A stretch of 24,147 nt of DNA from Bacteroidales bacterium (GTDB lineage: Bacteria; Bacteroidota; Bacteroidia; Bacteroidales; UBA932): positions 1-24,147 of the forward strand of contig JAFXUS010000030.1 of NCBI GenBank assembly GCA_017535125.1, given 5' to 3'. The notes under the pieces were generated by a model, which was not told the origin of the DNA, did no database searches, and worked only from the letters and a program-made list of their open reading frames with translations. Both the position numbers and the translations under genes were made by a program. This document shows positions 20,598-24,147 of the stretch, in pieces. The first letter of the stretch is position 1, and every line of letters starts with the position of its first letter.

Positions 20598-20605
20598 TAA
20601 ATTTA
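20598..20605 (+). promoter_or_regulatory. Possible cysK -7 promoter element (TAAATTTA)
   Basis: TAAATTTA is one base off TAnnTTTG and ends 7 bases before the cysK ATG at 20613, again implying an almost leaderless transcript. No -33 box is visible because the upstream bases belong to the hairpin element. Confidence 0.35.
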
Positions 20606-20612
20606 CGGTGTT

Positions 20613-21530
20613 ATGATATATCAGAACCTCACCGACCTCATCGGCAACACCCCGCTCCTCGAGGTCAGCGGCCTGGAAGGCCAGCAGGCGCGCATCGCGC
20701 TCAAGCTTGAAAAGAACAACCCCGGGGGCAGCGTCAAGGACCGCATCGCCCTCGCCATGATCGAGGACGCCGAACGGAGCGGCGTCCTGAAACCCGGCGC
20801 CACCATCGTGGAACCCACCAGCGGCAATACCGGCATCGGCCTGGCCTGGGTGGCCCGCGCCAAAGGATACAAGACCATTCTCACCATGCCCGACACGATG
20901 AGCGTCGAGCGCCGCAACCTCCTGAAGGCCTTCGGCGCCGTCATCGAGCTCACTCCCGGCGCGGAGGGCATGAAGGGCGCCATCGCCAAGGCGGAGCAGA
21001 TCCGCGACAACACCCCCGGCGCCGTGATCCTCGGCCAGTTCGTCAACCCGGCCAACCCGGCCGCCCATGAGCGGACCACCGCGCAGGAGATCTGGCGCGA
21101 CACCGACGGCCAGGTGGACGTCTTCGTGGCCGGCATCGGCACGGGCGGTACCGTTAGCGGCACCGGCAAGGGTTTGAAAGCGCACAAACCGGGCGTCAAG
21201 ATCTTCGGCGTGGAGCCCGCCTCCTCCGCCGTGATCACCACCGGCGTTCCCGGCAAGCATAAGATTCAGGGCATCGGCGCAGGCTTCGTCCCGCAGACTT
21301 TCCTTAAGGAATATGTCGACAGCGTGCTCACCGTTACCGACGACGACGCTTTCGCCGGCGCCCGCCTGCTTGCCGACAGGCTCGGCCTGCTGGTCGGTAT
21401 CTCCTCCGGCGCCGCGTTCAGCGCCGCCTACGCCCTCGCGAAGCAGCCCGAATACAAGGGCAAACTCATCGTGGCCCTGCTGCCCGACACGGGCGAGCGC
21501 TACCTCTCCACGACGCTCTTCGAGCGCTAA
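20613..21530 (+). CDS. cysK: Cysteine synthase A (O-acetylserine sulfhydrylase)
   Basis: The 305-residue PLP enzyme converts O-acetylserine and sulfide to cysteine. It shows LIGNTPLLEV at residues 9-18, the PLP lysine K42 in NNPGGSVKDR, the substrate loop PTSGNTG at 68-74, the phosphate-binding GIGTGGTVSGTG around 174-185, and GISSGAAF near the C-terminus with the cofactor-ring serine. Length is normal and no insertion is seen. It faces cysE, which supplies its substrate, tail to tail; the two genes share a hairpin between them. Confidence 0.96.
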   Translation: MIYQNLTDLIGNTPLLEVSGLEGQQARIALKLEKNNPGGSVKDRIALAMIEDAERSGVLKPGATIVEPTSGNTGIGLAWVARAKGYKTILTMPDTMSVERRNLLKAFGAVIELTPGAEGMKGAIAKAEQIRDNTPGAVILGQFVNPANPAAHERTTAQEIWRDTDGQVDVFVAGIGTGGTVSGTGKGLKAHKPGVKIFGVEPASSAVITTGVPGKHKIQGIGAGFVPQTFLKEYVDSVLTVTDDDAFAGARLLADRLGLLVGISSGAAFSAAYALAKQPEYKGKLIVALLPDTGERYLSTTLFER

Positions 21531-21548
21531 ATTTAGATGACATAAATG

Positions 21549-21581
21549 CAGATGGAGCTGGCTAAATGCCAGCTCCATCTG
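21549..21581. terminator. Perfect 14-bp hairpin between convergent cysK and cysE, overlapping cysE end
   Basis: CAGATGGAGCTGGC (21549-21562), loop TAAAT, and its exact complement (21568-21581) form a strong hairpin in both strands. No T-run follows on either side, so termination may depend on Rho or the structure may stabilise 3' ends. It includes the cysE stop codon and its last few codons, so the stem is partly coding. Confidence 0.65.
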
Positions 21582-22284
21582 TAAACAGCGGCTGCTCGGT
21601 CGCGCGGGACTGGAGGATGCGCGAGCGGGGCGGGACGTCGTGGGTGAGCCAGACGTTACCGCCGACGACGGTGTCGTGGCCGATGGTCACACGCCCGAGG
21701 ATGGTCGTGTTGGCATAGACCGTGACGTTGTCTTCCAGCACCGGATGGCGCGGAAGGTCGATCGGGCGACCGTCGGAGTCGTATTTGAAGTTCTTGGCGC
21801 CCAGCGTCACGCCCTGGTAGAGCATTACGTGATTGCCGATGATGGAAGTCGCTCCGATGACGACGCCCGTGCCGTGGTCGATGGCGAAGTATTCGCCGAT
21901 CTGCGCACCCGGATGGATGTCGATGCCGGTGGCCGAATGGGCCATCTCCGTGAGGAGGCGCGGGGCTACGGGGATTTCGAGCAGCAGCAGTTCATGCGCC
22001 GTGCGGTAGTGGAGCATCACCCGGATGCTGGGGTAGCAGAGCACGACTTCCGTGCGGTCTTCGACGGCGGGGTCGTTCTCCGCGATGGCCTCCACGTCGG
22101 TGTGGAGGAGGCGGGAGATCTCGGGAATGCGCTCCATGAAGGCGTCGGCCTTCTTGTCATCGGAGATGTTCCGGACGACGTTGCGGATGCGCATCAGGTC
22201 CAGCGCGCGGTCTTCCTGCCCGAGGTATTCGGGAAAGACGGTACGGCGCATCAGGGCGATCAGGCGGGTCAGCAGTTCTTCCAT
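21562..22284 (-). CDS. cysE: Serine O-acetyltransferase
   Basis: The 240-residue enzyme acetylates serine to O-acetylserine for CysK. An N-terminal helical domain (1-110) is followed by a left-handed hexapeptide beta-helix with TGIDIHPGAQIG (119-130), the catalytic DHGTG with H137, IIGNHVMLYQGVTLGAKN (148-165), RHPVLEDNVTVYANTTILG (179-197) and VVGGNVWL. The C-terminus DGAGI ends in Ile, like the tail that docks into CysK in the cysteine synthase complex. The frame is open for 33 codons upstream, but that part translates the rpoC terminator and a palindromic repeat (SHSGLDPESL), so I place the start at 22284 (MEELLTRL). Confidence 0.93.
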   Translation of the reverse strand: MEELLTRLIALMRRTVFPEYLGQEDRALDLMRIRNVVRNISDDKKADAFMERIPEISRLLHTDVEAIAENDPAVEDRTEVVLCYPSIRVMLHYRTAHELLLLEIPVAPRLLTEMAHSATGIDIHPGAQIGEYFAIDHGTGVVIGATSIIGNHVMLYQGVTLGAKNFKYDSDGRPIDLPRHPVLEDNVTVYANTTILGRVTIGHDTVVGGNVWLTHDVPPRSRILQSRATEQPLFTDGAGI

Positions 22285-22292
22285 AATGGTTA

Positions 22293-22319
22293 GAGATTCC
22301 GGGTCAAGCCCGGAATGAC
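22293..22319. repeat. Palindromic interspersed repeat in the cysE leader
   Basis: GAGATTCCGGGTC followed by AAGCCCGGAATGAC contains a perfect 8-bp inverted repeat (ATTCCGGG at 22296-22303, loop TCAAG, CCCGGAAT at 22309-22316). It matches the unit inside rdgB at 25 of 27 positions when that is read on the opposite strand. It lies 9 bases upstream of the chosen cysE start, between the rpoC terminator and cysE, so it would form a hairpin in the cysE 5' leader. Confidence 0.85.
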
Positions 22320-22337
22320 TATATGACGGTTTTTTAT

Positions 22338-22366
22338 AAAAAGGGCCGGTCAAATCGGCCGGCCCC
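22338..22366 (-). terminator. rpoC intrinsic terminator
   Basis: On the minus strand, 21 bases after the rpoC stop, GGGCCGG (22365-22359) and CCGGCCC (22349-22343) form a 7-bp GC stem with a 9-base loop, followed directly by five Ts (22342-22338). This is a textbook Rho-independent terminator and separates the rpoBC unit from cysE. Confidence 0.9.
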
Positions 22367-22386
22367 TCGAAACATTCGATCAAATC

Positions 22387-24147
22387 TTACAGCTCGTTCA
22401 ACTCCTGGGTCATCTCGTCCTTGCGGCCGACGATGATATCCTGGTAGTTGCTCAAGCCGGTACCGGCCGGGATCAGGTGACCACAGATCACGTTCTCCTT
22501 GAGGCCCTCGAGGTGGTCGACACGGCCGCGGATGGCGGCCTCGCTGAGCACCTTCGTCGTCTCCTGGAAGGAGGCCGCGGAGATGAAGCTGTCGGTCTTG
22601 AGGGCAGCGCGGGTGATACCCTGGAGGATCAGGCGGGCCGTCGCGGGCTGCGTCGGACGCGTGACCAGCAGCGGCAGACCCTGACGCTCCAGCGAGGCGT
22701 TCTCGCTGCGCATCTCACGGGCACCGATGATGTCGCCCTGCTCGTATTTCTGCGAGCCGCCGGCATCGAGGACCACGAGTTTGCCGTAGATCTTGTCATT
22801 GACGTCCATGAAACGCCACTTGTCGACCATTTCCTCGGCGAGGAACTCGGTGTCGCCCGGGAAGGTGATCTCGACCTTGCGCATCATCTGACGGACGATG
22901 ATCTCGAAGTGCTTGTCGTTGATCTTCACACCCTGGAGGCGGTACACGGCCTGGACCTCGTTGACGATGTACTCCTGAGCCTTGACCGGTCCGAGGATGG
23001 ACAGGATGTCGCTCGGGGACACGCCGCCGTCGGACAGCGGGAAGCCTGCGCGGACATAGTCGTTGTCCTGCACGAGGATCTGCTTGGTCAGCGGCACGAG
23101 GTAGGACTTCTTGGCGCCGGACTTGTTGGTGATGGTGATCTCACGGTTACCGCGCTTCACGCTGCCCAGCTTGACCTCACCGTTGATCTCGGAGAGGATG
23201 GCGGGGTTGGACGGGTTGCGGGCCTCGAAGAGCTCGGTGACACGCGGCAGACCGCCGGTGATATCACTGGCCTTGCCGATGGCGCGCGGGATCTTCATGA
23301 TGACGTCACCCACCTTGACGGTGCTGCCGTTCTCGGCCATGATGTGAGCGCCGACCGGCAGGTTCAGGGAGCGAAGGATGGTCTTGCCGTCCTCGGCCAC
23401 GATGTGCATGACCGGGCTCTTGGTCTTGTCCTTGGACTCGATGATGACCTTGTCGGTGCTGATGGAGAACTCGTCGGCGGCGTCCTTCTGGAAGGTGGAG
23501 CCCTCGATCATATTCTCGAAACGCACCGTACCGGCGGTCTCTACGATGGTCGTAGCGTTGTAGGCATCCCACTCGCAGATCAGGTCGCCCTTGACCACCT
23601 TGTCACCGTCCTTCTTGTACAGCACGGCGCCGTAGGGCACATCGTACTGGGAGAAGGTGATGCCGGTGTTCTCGTCGAGGATGCGGAGTTCGGCCATGCG
23701 GCTCACGACCACGTTCTCGACGGTGCCGTCTTCCTTGACGCGCTCGATCGTACGGAGCTCCTCGAACTTGAGGACGCCGTTGTATTTGGACTCGATGGTG
23801 GAGTCGGCAGCGGAGGAAGAAGCGGTACCACCGACGTGGAAGGTACGGAGGGTCAGCTGCGTACCCGGCTCACCGATGGACTGGGCGGCGATGACGCCGA
23901 CCACTTCGCCCTTCTCGACCATGCGGCTGGTCGCGAGGTTGCGTCCGTAGCACTTGGCGCAGACGCCCTTGCGGCTCTCGCAGGTGAGCACCGAACGGAT
24001 CTCCACCTGCTCAATCGGCAGGGAGTCGATCAGGTCGGCTTCCTTCTCGCGGATCTCCTCGCCGGCCTTGATGATGAGCTCGCCGGTCAGCGGGTTGAAG
24101 ATGTCGTGGACGGAAGTACGGCCCAGGATGCGCTCGCCGAGGGACTC
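22387..24147 (-). CDS. rpoC: RNA polymerase beta' subunit, C-terminal part
   Basis: The frame is open at the right edge of the window, so only the last 586 residues are present. Visible landmarks, numbered from the window edge, are a zinc-binding cysteine trio C56, C63 and C66 (TCESRKGVCAKCYG), the trigger-loop region GEPGTQLTLRTFHVGG starting at 92, and the C-terminal clamp sequences (LFEARNPSNPAILSEINGEV, then AEEMVDKWRF and SFQETTKVLSEAAIRG). The ending (IIVGRKDEMTQELNEL) is normal for Bacteroidetes beta'. The codon preceding EIRSVL is GTG, internal to the gene and not a start. The gene is closed by an intrinsic terminator. Confidence 0.97.
   Translation of the reverse strand, partial: ESLGERILGRTSVHDIFNPLTGELIIKAGEEIREKEADLIDSLPIEQVEIRSVLTCESRKGVCAKCYGRNLATSRMVEKGEVVGVIAAQSIGEPGTQLTLRTFHVGGTASSSAADSTIESKYNGVLKFEELRTIERVKEDGTVENVVVSRMAELRILDENTGITFSQYDVPYGAVLYKKDGDKVVKGDLICEWDAYNATTIVETAGTVRFENMIEGSTFQKDAADEFSISTDKVIIESKDKTKSPVMHIVAEDGKTILRSLNLPVGAHIMAENGSTVKVGDVIMKIPRAIGKASDITGGLPRVTELFEARNPSNPAILSEINGEVKLGSVKRGNREITITNKSGAKKSYLVPLTKQILVQDNDYVRAGFPLSDGGVSPSDILSILGPVKAQEYIVNEVQAVYRLQGVKINDKHFEIIVRQMMRKVEITFPGDTEFLAEEMVDKWRFMDVNDKIYGKLVVLDAGGSQKYEQGDIIGAREMRSENASLERQGLPLLVTRPTQPATARLILQGITRAALKTDSFISAASFQETTKVLSEAAIRGRVDHLEGLKENVICGHLIPAGTGLSNYQDIIVGRKDEMTQELNEL

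Noticed and set aside
19226..21578. Large minus-strand open frames over metY and cysK
   Set aside because: Both are antisense shadows of clearly recognised PLP enzymes.

Overview
The window comes from a chromosome of a GC-rich member of the Bacteroidetes, most likely Bacteroidales and probably an uncultured or gut/rumen-type lineage. The evidence is the promoter style (TTTG, about 20 bases, then TAnnTTTG; no consistent Shine-Dalgarno sequences), the lipoprotein-rich content, a DUF5020-like outer-membrane protein, and a PA14-containing GH31 lipoprotein. No tRNA, rRNA, CRISPR array, transposase or phage gene was seen. Most of the window is ordinary housekeeping DNA with tight operons. The high GC content opens many long antisense reading frames, which I treated as shadows.

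Layout. (1) Positions 1-1800: the end of a Tsx/DUF5020-like outer-membrane protein and an NCS2 purine permease, closed by a strong hairpin terminator. (2) 1804-5768: rdgB (minus) diverges from a plus-strand run of a polyprenyl diphosphate synthase, rsgA and a MATE transporter. (3) 5788-8648: a minus-strand run starting at the exonuclease III gene, followed by a small lipoprotein, an LRR-like two-domain protein and a larger lipoprotein. (4) 8703-14029: a plus-strand run of cysS, a 100-residue unknown protein, a U32 peptidase-family protein and a GH31 glycosidase. (5) 14024-22284: a sulfur amino acid region. lrp-metF-metH on the minus strand diverge from metY and cysK on the plus strand, and cysE converges on cysK. 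(6) 22387-24147: the 3' part of rpoC with its terminator.

How the genes work together. CysE makes O-acetylserine and CysK converts it with sulfide to cysteine. MetY converts O-acetylhomoserine with sulfide to homocysteine. MetF supplies methyl-tetrahydrofolate, and MetH (B12-dependent) methylates homocysteine to methionine. An Lrp/AsnC regulator sits at the divergent promoter between the two arms.

The most unusual feature is a set of short palindromic repeat elements, several inserted in frame inside conserved genes. One lies in rdgB and has a sister copy in the cysE leader. metH carries three: two copies of a 47-bp core, each followed by a hairpin, and a third element with 21-bp direct repeats around a hairpin. 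They add about 20-40 residues each to interdomain linkers or loops without breaking the frame, much like the protein-coding palindromic elements known from Rickettsia. A further long hairpin element lies between metY and cysK. Also notable are a 100-residue protein that is a stand-alone version of the C-terminal domain of a nearby 230-residue protein, and a cysE whose CysK-binding-type C-terminal tail is encoded inside a terminator-like hairpin.
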